This document shows, in pieces, positions 38,296-46,558 of a stretch of 64,000 bases of DNA. Numbering within the stretch: the stretch's first letter is position 1; every line of letters starts with the position of its first letter. The stretch is taken from assembly GCA_937872515.1 (NCBI GenBank), contig CALMSX010000083.1:160937-224936 (forward strand), read 5' to 3'. Under the pieces are notes generated by a model, which was given only the letters and a program-made list of their open reading frames with translations, made no database searches and was not told the origin of the DNA. The position numbers were made by a program, and so were the translations under genes. This stretch comes from an uncultured Bacteroidota bacterium (GTDB lineage Bacteria > Bacteroidota > Bacteroidia > Chitinophagales > Saprospiraceae).

Positions 38296-39228
38296 ATGGC
38301 CAAAATGAAAGTTGTATTCATGGGTAGCCCTGATTTTGCAGTCGATTCTCTTAAAGCCATTTTGGACGAAGGATTTGAAGTAGCCGCAGTGGTTACAGCA
38401 ACTGACAAGTTAGGTGGGCGGGGCGGGAAGCAGGTATTAATGACAGATGTGAAAAAATTTGCGGTTGAACATGGTCTTAGACTGCTGCAACCTGAAAAAC
38501 TCAAATCGCAAGCATTTTTAAATGAATTAAAGGAAATCCACCACGATGTACAAGTTGTTGTTGCATTCAGAATGTTGCCAGAAGTGGTGTGGTCTTTGCC
38601 TCCCAAAGGCACGATCAACGTGCACGCTTCTCTTTTGCCTAAATATAGAGGAGCCGCTCCAATCAATTGGGCCATCATTCAAGGAGAAAAAGAAACAGGA
38701 GTCACCGTATTTAAACTACAACACGAAATAGACACCGGTAGAATAATAAGACAAGCAGCAATCCCCATTGAGAGTAATGACAATTTTGGGACACTTTACA
38801 ACAAGTTAAAACAATTAGGGGCCCAAGAACTGATTAAAGCACTAAATGAAATTAGTACAGAGTCCGCACAATACCTACCTCAATCAGATGAATTGGCAAG
38901 TCATGCACCAAAAATATTTCACGAAACCTGTGAAATCAATTTTAATCAGAGTTGTACTCAAGTCCACAATTTCATCAGAGGTCTCTGCCCCTTTCCCGGG
39001 GCGTGGTTCAACTTTTTGGGCCAGGAAATGAAGGTAATAACGTCATCTCCCCAACCAGAGGTCCACAGCTTAACACCCGGTGAGGTAAGAACGGATAAAA
39101 AGAAGTTTTTACAAATTGCAACCAATGACGGTTTTATCGAATTGCTGAGAGTTAAATATGAGGGCAAAAAAGAAATGGACATAGGTGACTTCCTCAATGG
39201 CTTTCATTGGCCTCCAGGCGAGCGATAG
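38296..39228 (+). CDS. fmt: Methionyl-tRNA formyltransferase
   Basis: Formylates initiator Met-tRNA using 10-formyltetrahydrofolate. N-terminal VVFMGSPDFAV, the SLLPKYRGAAPINWAI segment (Asn, His and Asp catalytic region) and ETGVTVF are diagnostic. A C-terminal OB-like domain follows (FIRGLCPFPGAWF). Start at ATG 38296 gives 310 residues; ATG 38305 is also possible. Its last 35 bp overlap the convergent CoA-transferase gene. def is not nearby. Confidence 0.95.
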   Translation: MAKMKVVFMGSPDFAVDSLKAILDEGFEVAAVVTATDKLGGRGGKQVLMTDVKKFAVEHGLRLLQPEKLKSQAFLNELKEIHHDVQVVVAFRMLPEVVWSLPPKGTINVHASLLPKYRGAAPINWAIIQGEKETGVTVFKLQHEIDTGRIIRQAAIPIESNDNFGTLYNKLKQLGAQELIKALNEISTESAQYLPQSDELASHAPKIFHETCEINFNQSCTQVHNFIRGLCPFPGAWFNFLGQEMKVITSSPQPEVHSLTPGEVRTDKKKFLQIATNDGFIELLRVKYEGKKEMDIGDFLNGFHWPPGER

Positions 39229-40291
39229 AAAAAGCAACATTGCTGATGTACTTCCCATCGTTTCTGCCGGCTATTGGGTTGATTAATACCATTGAAGAGC
39301 TCTGAGGGTCTGACAATACATCCTTCATGTTTTTCACAATGGCAAAAGGAACATTTTCTCTTTCCAATAAATCTATTAGGTTGTAGGAAGCAAACGTTTT
39401 TACTGAATCCAACAATTCTGCTTGCAACTCCTTTCTGCGTTGTATTCTCAATTGATTCGTAGCATAGAATTCGAGTGCTGCTTCACTCCATTGCAAAATT
39501 TTAGCCAGCTTATCAAACTGACCGTCAGATCCAATTGCCAGCATTATGGGAATTTTATCGGCGGTTACCACTACTTCTCCGTAAGGAGCAATATTGGGAT
39601 GCAGGGTGCCCATGGGCTGTGCCACATGATTTTCCATCAAATAGTTAGTGCCTTGGTTCACCAGCGCAGATAATGCCGATTTGTACAGAGAAACATGAAA
39701 TACATTAGCCTCCCCGGTCATTTTTTTTTGAAGAAGTCCTAACAATACAGCTTCTTTAATCTGGTGCGCTGCAATTACATCTATCATGGCCACAGGCATT
39801 TTAGCAAGGTGGTCCTTTTCGCCACACATAGAAATAAAACCAGATTCTGCCTGCATTACCAAATCATAACCTGGACGCGGATCATCATATTCAAAAGCAT
39901 TTAATTGAACTATAATGGCATCATTATTCAATTTTCTGATTACATTAATTGTAATACCCAGTTTTTCTGCGGTTGCTTTTTGATAATTTGTTATGACAAT
40001 ATCACAATCTTTGATGTAAGAATAAATTGAGGCTTTATCCGTTTCAGATTTCAAGTCACACATCAATACCTTTTTTCCAAAATTGGCACTATGATAGTAG
40101 GCACTGGCATTATTGATTCCGACTTCTCCTTCTAATTTCCATGTTCGGGTAACATCTCCACCTGCAGGACCATTTTCAATCTTCACCACTTCAGCCCCTA
40201 ATTCAGCTAAAAAACTGCCTGCAAGAGGTCCTGCCAGCACACTGGCCAATTCAACGACACGCAAGCCTTTTAAAACTTCCTTTAATTCCAT
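39194..40291 (-). CDS. CaiB/BaiF CoA-transferase family protein
   Basis: Class III CoA-transferase of 365 residues, moving CoA between carboxylic acids. The family N-terminus is GLRVVELASVLAGPLAGSF with LGAEVVKIENGPAGGD; DIVITNYQKATAEKLGI and the GYDLVMQAESG segment follow. The Asp in AMIDVIAAH aligns, by my recall, with the catalytic aspartate of formyl-CoA transferase. Shorter than the usual 390-420 residues but complete at both ends. Substrate unknown (racemase-type and carnitine-type members look alike). Divergent from nnrDE, with only 33 bp between the start codons. Confidence 0.88.
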   Translation of the reverse strand: MELKEVLKGLRVVELASVLAGPLAGSFLAELGAEVVKIENGPAGGDVTRTWKLEGEVGINNASAYYHSANFGKKVLMCDLKSETDKASIYSYIKDCDIVITNYQKATAEKLGITINVIRKLNNDAIIVQLNAFEYDDPRPGYDLVMQAESGFISMCGEKDHLAKMPVAMIDVIAAHQIKEAVLLGLLQKKMTGEANVFHVSLYKSALSALVNQGTNYLMENHVAQPMGTLHPNIAPYGEVVVTADKIPIMLAIGSDGQFDKLAKILQWSEAALEFYATNQLRIQRRKELQAELLDSVKTFASYNLIDLLERENVPFAIVKNMKDVLSDPQSSSMVLINPIAGRNDGKYISNVAFSIARLEANESH

Positions 40292-40327
40292 ATCTTGTCT
40301 GTCTAATCTTTAAAGAAGCAAGATATG
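40289..40327. promoter_or_regulatory. Divergent start region with symmetric start contexts
   Basis: The two start codons form the outer ends of a perfect 9-bp inverted repeat: CATATCTTG (40289-40297) and CAAGATATG (40319-40327). Both mRNAs therefore begin translation in the same CAAGATATG context. A 10-bp palindrome TCTTTAAAGA (40307-40316) sits between. No -7 element is seen within the 33 bp, so each promoter may lie inside the other gene. Confidence 0.4.
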
Positions 40328-41815
40328 TACTTGTTAGATGCCAAACAAATCAAAGAATGGGATATCACTACCATTAATGAACAAAATATTACCAGCCTCG
40401 AACTAATGGAACGAGCAGGACAAGCGGTATTCAATCAAATGATAAAAGATATTCCCAACACCGATCTACCGATCTACGTACTATGTGGAACCGGTAACAA
40501 CGGAGGGGATGGAATGGTAATAGCCAGGCATCTCAGAAATAACTTTTATAATGTTATTATTCTTGAAGTCGCCCCAGAAGGCAATAATAAAAGTCCGGAT
40601 TACCTGGAAATGCGACAAAAAGTTACTACCCTTGGTAACATCGAAATTTTACCATTTAATGAAATCACAATTCTAGGATTAAAAAGTGAGGGAATAATCA
40701 TAGATGCTTTATTTGGGACAGGATTAAACAGGCCTTTGGATGGCCAATTAGCGGAATTGATCCAAAGTTTAAATTCTATGTTTTTCAAAGTATTAGCTGT
40801 TGATGTACCTTCAGGTATGCAACTCAATTTAATGCCAACTACAGTTGCGTTAAAAGCATCTAAAGTCTACACTCTACAATCTCCAAAACTACCCTTCTTT
40901 TTAGAAGAAAACTGGATTTGGATGGAAGATTATTGTGTCGTTGACATTGGCCTATCTGTCAATTTTAAGCCCGTATCCATGTACCACACCATCGATGCTC
41001 ATATGGTAAATTCATTTATCACCAGCCGCAAAAAAGTGAGTCACAAAGGAAGCTATGGTCATGCTGCTATAATTGCAGGAGATAAAGAAACAGCGGGGGC
41101 AGCCATATTGGCCTCTGGGGCAGCAAGTAGGTCCGGAGCGGGTTGGGTTACCCTTTTATCAAGAAGTGAAATCAATTCAATTGCGGTTTCAGTAAACCCC
41201 GAAATTATGACGAGGGCTATCGACATTATGCCTGAAAGTACCTCATTTTCAAAGTATGATGCCATTGGCATGGGCTGCGGTTTTTCTACAAGGGCTACCT
41301 CTGTAAAATGGTTAAATATTATGATTGAACGACAACCCCATCATTTAATCCTGGATGCCGATGCGCTCAACATTTTATCTGCTTTTCCAGAATTGTTGGA
41401 AAAATTACCAAAATCAAGCATTCTGACACCCCACCCTGGTGAATTTGATCGATTATTTGGCTTGCATACCCGAAATTGTGATAGGATTCAAACCCAGATA
41501 AGCAAATCCAAAGAGCTCGAATGTTACATTGTATTAAAAACTAGTATAACAAGCATAAGCACGCCGGAAGGAAACCTCTTTTTCAACACCGTTGGCAATC
41601 CGGGCATGGCAAAGGCGGGAAGTGGTGATGTGCTGTTGGGCTTAATGACTGGCTTACTGGCCAGGTGGAAGAATTCAGAAAAGGCAGCTTGCCTTGCAGT
41701 TTATTTACATGGCAAAGCCGGTGACCAAGCCAAAATTCATTTTGGGGAAGAGGCAATGAAGGCATCAGATCTAATTCAAATGCTTCCTGATGCATTTAAG
41801 GCGATTAGTAACTAA
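40325..41815 (+). CDS. nnr: Bifunctional NAD(P)H-hydrate epimerase / dehydratase
   Basis: Repairs hydrated NADH and NADPH. The N-terminal YjeF_N epimerase domain (about 1-215) has CGTGNNGGDGMVIARHL and DALFGTGLNRPL. The C-terminal ribokinase-like ADP-dependent dehydratase domain (about 225-496) has SGAGWVTLL, LDADALNIL, TPHPGEFDRLFG and GNPGMAKAGSGDVLLGLMTG. Length 496 is normal for the fusion. The start context mirrors that of the divergent CoA-transferase gene. Convergent with the MFS gene, with 4 bp between stops. Confidence 0.95.
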   Translation: MYLLDAKQIKEWDITTINEQNITSLELMERAGQAVFNQMIKDIPNTDLPIYVLCGTGNNGGDGMVIARHLRNNFYNVIILEVAPEGNNKSPDYLEMRQKVTTLGNIEILPFNEITILGLKSEGIIIDALFGTGLNRPLDGQLAELIQSLNSMFFKVLAVDVPSGMQLNLMPTTVALKASKVYTLQSPKLPFFLEENWIWMEDYCVVDIGLSVNFKPVSMYHTIDAHMVNSFITSRKKVSHKGSYGHAAIIAGDKETAGAAILASGAASRSGAGWVTLLSRSEINSIAVSVNPEIMTRAIDIMPESTSFSKYDAIGMGCGFSTRATSVKWLNIMIERQPHHLILDADALNILSAFPELLEKLPKSSILTPHPGEFDRLFGLHTRNCDRIQTQISKSKELECYIVLKTSITSISTPEGNLFFNTVGNPGMAKAGSGDVLLGLMTGLLARWKNSEKAACLAVYLHGKAGDQAKIHFGEEAMKASDLIQMLPDAFKAISN

Positions 41816-41819
41816 AAAT

Positions 41820-43151
41820 TTAATGACCTACCGGCGCCGGCTGGTCAAATTTTTCTGACTTTACATTAATTAAAAGTGTGGCCATAGATGCCATGAGCAA
41901 AAACAAGCCTGCACAACGGATGGCATTACCCGGATCACCACCCAACAAATGTTTGTATAAATACCCAAAAGTCAAGGATTCAATAAACATGGGAATCACT
42001 ATCATCATATTGACAATGCCCATATAAATACCATTTTTTGAGGCGGGTATTGAACTTGCCACCATTATATATGGAATGCCCATCATGCTTGCCCAGGCAA
42101 TGCCTATATTGACCATGGGCAGCATTAGCATGTATTTGTCGGTAATCAGGGGAATAAAAAACATACCTATCGCTGCCAGCAGAAGGCAGGCCATATGTAC
42201 CCGCTTGGCAGAATATTTTTTAGCCAGGACAACCAGCAAAAATGCAGTTAAAAAAGTGACAATGTTGTAAAAGCCGTTGGCTAAACTGGTCCAGCGGGCT
42301 GCTTCATCATAAACTTCTTTGTTGTCTGGACTAGCATTCCATATACTGCGAGCCACGCTTAGAGAAATAAATTGCCAGTAAATAAACATCGCATACCACT
42401 GAAAAAGATAAACAAGAGCTAGTTGCCATAATGGCTTCGGCATTGTCTGAATAGCGCTCGCAATGTCAATAAAAGGGGAAAATATGCCTTTTGGCCCGGA
42501 GCGCATTTGTTCCAGTTCTTCGGGGCTTGGCTCATCTTCGGGGGTCTTAAGATTCGACCACATTACAGAAGTGACTGAAATGACACTGCCCACTAAAAAA
42601 GCTCCATAAACCCAATAGGGAATTCCAGAAGATGTTTTTTCTGAACCAAAAATGGTGGCAAAAATGGTAGGTGAAACAGCAGCAAGGGTTATCCCTAGAC
42701 CCGTAAAAAAGGATTGCGTCTGAAAGCCAAGTGGAAACTGTTCTTTTGGGAGTTTATCCGCAACAAACGCGCGGTAAGGTTCCATTGCTGTATTGTTACC
42801 GGCATCCAAAATCCAAAGAAGTGATGCGGCCATCCAGAGAGAAGAACTAAAGGGCATAAACAACAAGGCAAGGCTACAAGTAAGAGCGCCAATCATAAAA
42901 TAGGGCTTCCTCCTACCCCACCGTGGCGACCAGGTCCTATCGCTTAAGGCACCAATGATAGGTTGAATAACCAAGCCGGTGATGGGTCCTGCCAAATTGA
43001 GTAAGGGCAGCTGCTCTGGATCTGCATCCAAAAAGGTATACAGCGGAGTCATTGAATTTTGCTGCAACCCAAAACTATATTGAATGCCTAAGAATCCAAC
43101 ATTCATATTGATAATCTGACTTAAAGTCAAAGGCATTTTGATCTTACTCAT
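41820..43151 (-). CDS. MFS transporter, SLC45/sugar:cation type
   Basis: Twelve-helix transporter of 443 residues. GLQQNSMTPLYTFLDAD, LAGPITGLVIQPIIGALSDRT and WSPRWGRRKPY place it in the branch related to sucrose/maltose:H+ symporters (SLC45/GPH-like). The GxLSDR-type loop with the downstream GRRKPY is the MFS motif A. The start is taken at ATG 43151, because the -7 element at 43173-43180 makes the upstream in-frame codons untranscribed. No glycosidase or sugar regulator adjoins, so the substrate stays open. Confidence 0.87.
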   Translation of the reverse strand: MSKIKMPLTLSQIINMNVGFLGIQYSFGLQQNSMTPLYTFLDADPEQLPLLNLAGPITGLVIQPIIGALSDRTWSPRWGRRKPYFMIGALTCSLALLFMPFSSSLWMAASLLWILDAGNNTAMEPYRAFVADKLPKEQFPLGFQTQSFFTGLGITLAAVSPTIFATIFGSEKTSSGIPYWVYGAFLVGSVISVTSVMWSNLKTPEDEPSPEELEQMRSGPKGIFSPFIDIASAIQTMPKPLWQLALVYLFQWYAMFIYWQFISLSVARSIWNASPDNKEVYDEAARWTSLANGFYNIVTFLTAFLLVVLAKKYSAKRVHMACLLLAAIGMFFIPLITDKYMLMLPMVNIGIAWASMMGIPYIMVASSIPASKNGIYMGIVNMMIVIPMFIESLTFGYLYKHLLGGDPGNAIRCAGLFLLMASMATLLINVKSEKFDQPAPVGH

Positions 43152-43172
43152 AATTTGGCTTTTAACGAGGGG

Positions 43173-43180
43173 CAAAGCTA
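43173..43180 (-). promoter_or_regulatory. -7 promoter element for the MFS gene
   Basis: TAGCTTTG followed by C on the minus strand, 21 nt before ATG 43151. This element decides the start codon. Confidence 0.6.
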
Positions 43181-43305
43181 ATGGATTTTAGCAAACAGGG
43201 CTTTACGAGAAATAAAAATTTAGAAAAAGTCTTTCCCATAAAAATTAAAGTTGTTATTTTGGTATGATTCTTGGTATTAATGAAACATACTGCTAAACCA
43301 ACATG

Positions 43306-43437
43306 GGAGATGACCCTGAGATATCTGGCACACGAGTCTGAATCCTTTCAGACCAAAGGTATCTTTCACACCTACATTTACACACATTCGTTGTGTATGT
43401 AGTTTACCTAATTTTAAGAGTTTCTCGGGGTCACTCC
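43306..43437. ncRNA. Structured intergenic element, possible ncRNA or small repeat element
   Basis: A 132-nt segment closed by a long stem: GGAG-a-TGACCC-T-GAGA (43306-43321) pairs with TCTC-G-GGGTCA-CTCC (43423-43437), 15 pairs with one bulged A and one G-T. Inside are two hairpins: a 7-bp stem GTCTGAA/TTCAGAC with a TCCT loop (43336-43353), and an 11-bp, once-bulged stem ending CTACAT/ATGTAG (43372-43402). It lies in the 453-bp gap between the MFS promoter and the histone-like gene. No tract of T follows on either strand, and CCAAC occurs at both ends. It could be a three-way-junction RNA, or a MITE/REP-like element with terminal inverted repeats. No family is recognised; a 69-codon frame across it on the minus strand looks spurious. 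Confidence 0.4.
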
Positions 43438-43604
43438 AACTTTTCTCCTCCCTTCCTTTCCTGGTGGTTTTCTTAAACAAATTCAACTATTTGAATATCA
43501 ATGTCTTACTAATTTTCTTTTAAAAACATTATCCTTGATTTTTACAAGAAAACTCTTGAAAAATTATACATTAAAAAAAATTGATATTTAAAATAATTTC
43601 CAAT

Positions 43605-43612
43605 TACATTTG
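43605..43612 (+). promoter_or_regulatory. Promoter of the histone-like/DksA fusion gene (-33/-7)
   Basis: TACATTTG followed by C, 32 nt before ATG 43645, with TTG at 43581-43583 giving a 21-nt spacer. Confidence 0.6.
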
Positions 43613-43644
43613 CACTTTGAATATTTACATCAAAACGTTTGGCG

Positions 43645-45135
43645 ATGGCTACAAAAAAGAATGAAAAAGCTAAAGTTGCTGCGAAAAAACCAGCGGCTAA
43701 ACCAGCAGCAAAACCTGTCTCTAAACCAGCAGCTAAAAAAGTTGTGAAAGCTGCGCCAAAACCAGCGGCAAAAACAGTAGCTTCAAAACCGGCTGTTAAG
43801 ACAGCTAAAAAAGCAGAAGTAGCTAAAAAAGCCGCTCCTGCAAAAAAGGCGGCTCCAGCAAAAAAGGCTGCGCCTTCTAAAAAAGTTGTGGCGGCACCGG
43901 CAAAGGCAGCGCCTAAAGCTCCTGTAAAAGCAGTTCCTGCAAAAAAAACCAGTCCTGCAAAACCTGCTAATAAGGTGGCGGCCTCTGCAAAGGCAAAACC
44001 AAGTGTAAAAGCTCAGCCTAAAGTAGCAGCAAAGACAGCAACTCCCGCCAAATCAGCACCTGCCAAACCAGTAGCCAAAGCCAAGGTTGAAGTTGCTAAA
44101 GCAGCTCCTAAAAAGGTGGCTGAAGCCAAAAAAGCAATTGTATCCAAACCAACCGTAAGCGCTAAAACCGAAGTAGGTGCTCCAAAGGCAACAAAACCTG
44201 CTGTAAAAGCACCCGCAAAAGTGCAGGCCAAAACAGAAAAGAAGTCGCCAGCACCGACTTCTCCAGCCAAAGGCAAAACAGTTGAAAAAGCTGCCCCTAA
44301 AAAGCCAGCAAAACCATTGCCTACAATTGACAAAGTACAATTAGAAAAATTAGAAAATTCGTTTGATAATCAAGCAAAAATTGAATACCTAAAGGAAAAA
44401 AGAAATATGCAACCAGACCCCCCATCATTACCGGTACAAACTGTGGTTCACAGATACAACGATAAAGATCTGGAAGAATTCAAAGCCATCATAGATGACA
44501 AATTGGAAAAAGCCAGGTATCAATACGAAAACTTAATTGAACAAATTAAGGAAATCACTGAAAATACAAGCGGTGACTTCACCAAGGATCTAACCGACTT
44601 TTCATCTTCTCAATCAGAAGTTGAAATGCTCAATTCAATGGCTACCAGACAGAGAACTTTTATTTCAGACCTTCAAAATGCCCTGGTTAGAATTAGAAAC
44701 AAGACCTATGGCATCTGTGCTGTAACCGGTGAATTGATTGAAAAGAAAAGACTCATCGCGGTACCAACAACCACCAAGTCTGTGCTTGCTAAACAACATG
44801 GCGAACAAGCAGCTGCAGTGGTTGCTGCTGCCCAGGCAGCTTCGTCTAAACGAGATTTAGACAGTGAAGAAGAGGAAGATGAAACTAAGAAAAAGAAAGT
44901 TAGCGAGCCTAAAAAACCGGTGATCATAACCAAGGTAATTAAAAAACCAGGTTCGGCCAAGGCTACTAAAAAAATAGATGACGAAGACGATGAACTAGAT
45001 GAAATCTTGAAAGACCTGGATAGTTTCACTGAAGGTCCGGAAGAAACCTTTGAAGATGACATCGATATTGCAGATGATGAAAGCTCTGATTATGAAGAGC
45101 CTTATGAAGAAGGTGAAGACGATGAAGAAGCATAA
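43645..45135 (+). CDS. Histone H1-like tail fused to TraR/DksA-like domain, with acidic C-terminus
   Basis: Protein of 496 residues in three parts. Residues 1 to about 224 are almost only Lys, Ala, Pro, Val, Ser and Thr in AKKAAPAKK-type repeats, like the H1-like DNA-binding tails of some bacteria. About 270-395 is a coiled-coil plus TraR/DksA-like module (DKDLEEFKAIIDDKLEKA, NALVRIRNKTYGICAVTGEL) of the Bacteroidota type. Its zinc finger is degenerate: a single Cys remains in YGICAVTG. About 406-496 is strongly acidic (SEEEEDE, then a long Asp/Glu end). The basic part would bind nucleic acid and the DksA-like part may touch RNA polymerase; both are inference. ATG 43645 is preferred over the TTG two codons upstream. 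It has its own promoter and a strong terminator. Confidence 0.85.
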   Translation: MATKKNEKAKVAAKKPAAKPAAKPVSKPAAKKVVKAAPKPAAKTVASKPAVKTAKKAEVAKKAAPAKKAAPAKKAAPSKKVVAAPAKAAPKAPVKAVPAKKTSPAKPANKVAASAKAKPSVKAQPKVAAKTATPAKSAPAKPVAKAKVEVAKAAPKKVAEAKKAIVSKPTVSAKTEVGAPKATKPAVKAPAKVQAKTEKKSPAPTSPAKGKTVEKAAPKKPAKPLPTIDKVQLEKLENSFDNQAKIEYLKEKRNMQPDPPSLPVQTVVHRYNDKDLEEFKAIIDDKLEKARYQYENLIEQIKEITENTSGDFTKDLTDFSSSQSEVEMLNSMATRQRTFISDLQNALVRIRNKTYGICAVTGELIEKKRLIAVPTTTKSVLAKQHGEQAAAVVAAAQAASSKRDLDSEEEEDETKKKKVSEPKKPVIITKVIKKPGSAKATKKIDDEDDELDEILKDLDSFTEGPEETFEDDIDIADDESSDYEEPYEEGEDDEEA

Positions 45136-45139
45136 TAAT

Positions 45140-45167
45140 AAAAAAGCCGGTTTAAACCGGCTTTTTT
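45140..45167. terminator. Bidirectional intrinsic terminator
   Basis: Perfect 28-bp palindrome: A6-GCCGGT, TTAA centre, ACCGGC-T6. It lies 4 bp after the fusion-gene stop and 25 bp from the convergent sensor-kinase stop, and can serve both. Confidence 0.85.
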
Positions 45168-45192
45168 ATTTACATCCTTTTTTTAAACGCTT

Positions 45193-46239
45193 CTAGGCTT
45201 TTTCGAGGGTAAAACCAAAGGTGCTCCCTAAACCGAGGGTACTGCGTACATTAATGGTTTGATGGTGGGCCTCTACAATGTGTTTTACAATGCTTAAGCC
45301 TAGTCCAGATCCTCCGATTTTGCGAGATCTACTGGTATCAACCCTATAAAAACGATCAAACAGGTGCTTAAGATGTTTATCTTCAATGCCAACCCCGTTG
45401 TCAGAAACTTCAATTAAGATCTGACTTTCAAGGTCATAAAAACTCACCTTGACACTGCCTCCTTCTCTGCCGTACTTAATGGCGTTAACCACCAAATTGG
45501 TCATAACCTGACGAATGCAGTCTTTGTCGGCATTAACGGTAGTATTGGGTGATGCTCCTTCTTTGAATTGAAGTCTGATTTGTTTTTCCCAGGCCATCTT
45601 GTCCAGATCATCAAAAATTTCTTTGGTAAGCACTTTGATGTCAAACTTCTTAAATTCCAGTGCAACGGCATCAGATTCCAACTTGCTGATGGTTTCAAGG
45701 TCTTCCACGATGTTCTGCAATCGGTCAGCATTGCCGCTAGCTTTTTCCAAATAATTGCGATTGATACTTGGATCCTCTAAGCCGCCATCTAACAAAGTGT
45801 GCAGGTAACCTTGGATTGAAAATATAGGGGTCTTGAGTTCATGGGAAATATTCCCTACATACGATTTTCGGTATTCTTCAAGGCTTTTAAGCGACTCTAT
45901 TTCCTGCTGGGTATCTCTTGTCCATTCAATCACATCTTCCGTTACTGCTTCAAATGTGGCCGACCCAATATCTACCGATTCTTTTTCTTTTTTAGTAAGT
46001 TTAGCATCCCTTATGATTTTGTATATCACCTTTATTTTTCTGAAAACAAATCGCTCTAAGACGTTTTTTACAATGTAAACATTGATGGCTAAGCCCATAA
46101 ATACAAACAGCAGTTGAAGCCATGGGGATGGAAAGTACCGGGAAAGCAGGTAGTGAATAGAAATAAATACCAGGTAAAGGAAACTTATACAGGCAATTAC
46201 AAAAAACGTAAGTTGCCTTATAGAAAGATTTTTAAACAC
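45193..46239 (-). CDS. Sensor histidine kinase, PhoR-like, orphan
   Basis: Membrane kinase of 348 residues. Two adjacent N-terminal transmembrane helices (about 10-32 and 38-60) leave almost no periplasmic loop. A linker helix follows, then HisKA with the phospho-acceptor His near residue 133 in GNISHELKTPIFSIQGYL. HATPase motifs are NLVVNAIKYG (N box), VSDNGVGIEDK (G1), FDRFYRVDTSRS (F) and GGSGLGLSIVK (G2). No response regulator is adjacent, so it is an orphan here, and with so short a sensor loop it may sense membrane or cytoplasmic cues. Translation appears to start at GTG 46239; no better in-frame ATG exists nearby. Confidence 0.92.
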   Translation of the reverse strand: MFKNLSIRQLTFFVIACISFLYLVFISIHYLLSRYFPSPWLQLLFVFMGLAINVYIVKNVLERFVFRKIKVIYKIIRDAKLTKKEKESVDIGSATFEAVTEDVIEWTRDTQQEIESLKSLEEYRKSYVGNISHELKTPIFSIQGYLHTLLDGGLEDPSINRNYLEKASGNADRLQNIVEDLETISKLESDAVALEFKKFDIKVLTKEIFDDLDKMAWEKQIRLQFKEGASPNTTVNADKDCIRQVMTNLVVNAIKYGREGGSVKVSFYDLESQILIEVSDNGVGIEDKHLKHLFDRFYRVDTSRSRKIGGSGLGLSIVKHIVEAHHQTINVRSTLGLGSTFGFTLEKA

Positions 46240-46305
46240 TTTTTAAAGGTGAAATTAAATATCTGCAAACAAAGAAGTGTGATTTCAATGTTAATTTTTA
46301 AATAA

Positions 46306-46336
46306 AAAAAAAGGCCCCAACATTGTGGTGCCTTTT
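46306..46336 (-). terminator. Intrinsic terminator after tRNA-Ser
   Basis: On the minus strand, AAAAGGC pairs with GCCTTTT across a 17-nt loop that can pair further, followed by a T-tract of about nine. Begins 3 nt past the tRNA 3' end. Confidence 0.7.
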
Positions 46337-46338
46337 AG

Positions 46339-46426
46339 CGGAAGAATAGGGATTCGAACCCCAGGTACCCTTTCAGGTACGCCGGTTTTCAAGACCGGTG
46401 CAATAAACCAACTCTGCCATTCTTCC
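46339..46426 (-). tRNA. tRNA-Ser, anticodon UGA
   Basis: 88-nt class II tRNA. Acceptor arm GGAAGAA/TTCTTCC with discriminator G. Anticodon stem CCGGT/ACCGG with loop CTTGAAA, anticodon TGA. Long variable arm with stem GTACC/GGTAC, T-arm GGGG-TTCGAAT-CCC. CCA is not encoded. A perfect promoter lies just upstream and a terminator downstream, so it is a stand-alone gene. Confidence 0.96.
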
Positions 46427-46446
46427 TTTTCTCTCTTTAGAGAACG

Positions 46447-46454
46447 CAAAAGTA
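46447..46454 (-). promoter_or_regulatory. Promoter of tRNA-Ser (-33/-7)
   Basis: TACTTTTG followed by C on the minus strand, 20 nt before the tRNA 5' end, with a TTTG at 46475-46478 at a 20-nt spacer. A short inverted repeat TCTCT-TT-AGAGA (46432-46443) lies in the leader. Confidence 0.65.
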
Positions 46455-46558
46455 CAACTTTTCATTTACATAGCCAAAAAATAAATTAAAAAATATAATT
46501 ATTTCCTGTAACAAACATGCTCATATATGCCTGTAATTCATGTTTAACCAACAGGTTA

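Noticed and set aside
43277..43486. 69-codon minus-strand frame across the structured element
   Set aside because: It reads straight through both arms of the long inverted repeat, has no promoter-like element at a sensible distance, and its composition does not look like a protein.
44013..44340. Two long minus-strand frames inside the histone-like gene
   Set aside because: They are antisense shadows of the Lys/Ala/Pro repeat region; low-complexity DNA keeps several frames open.
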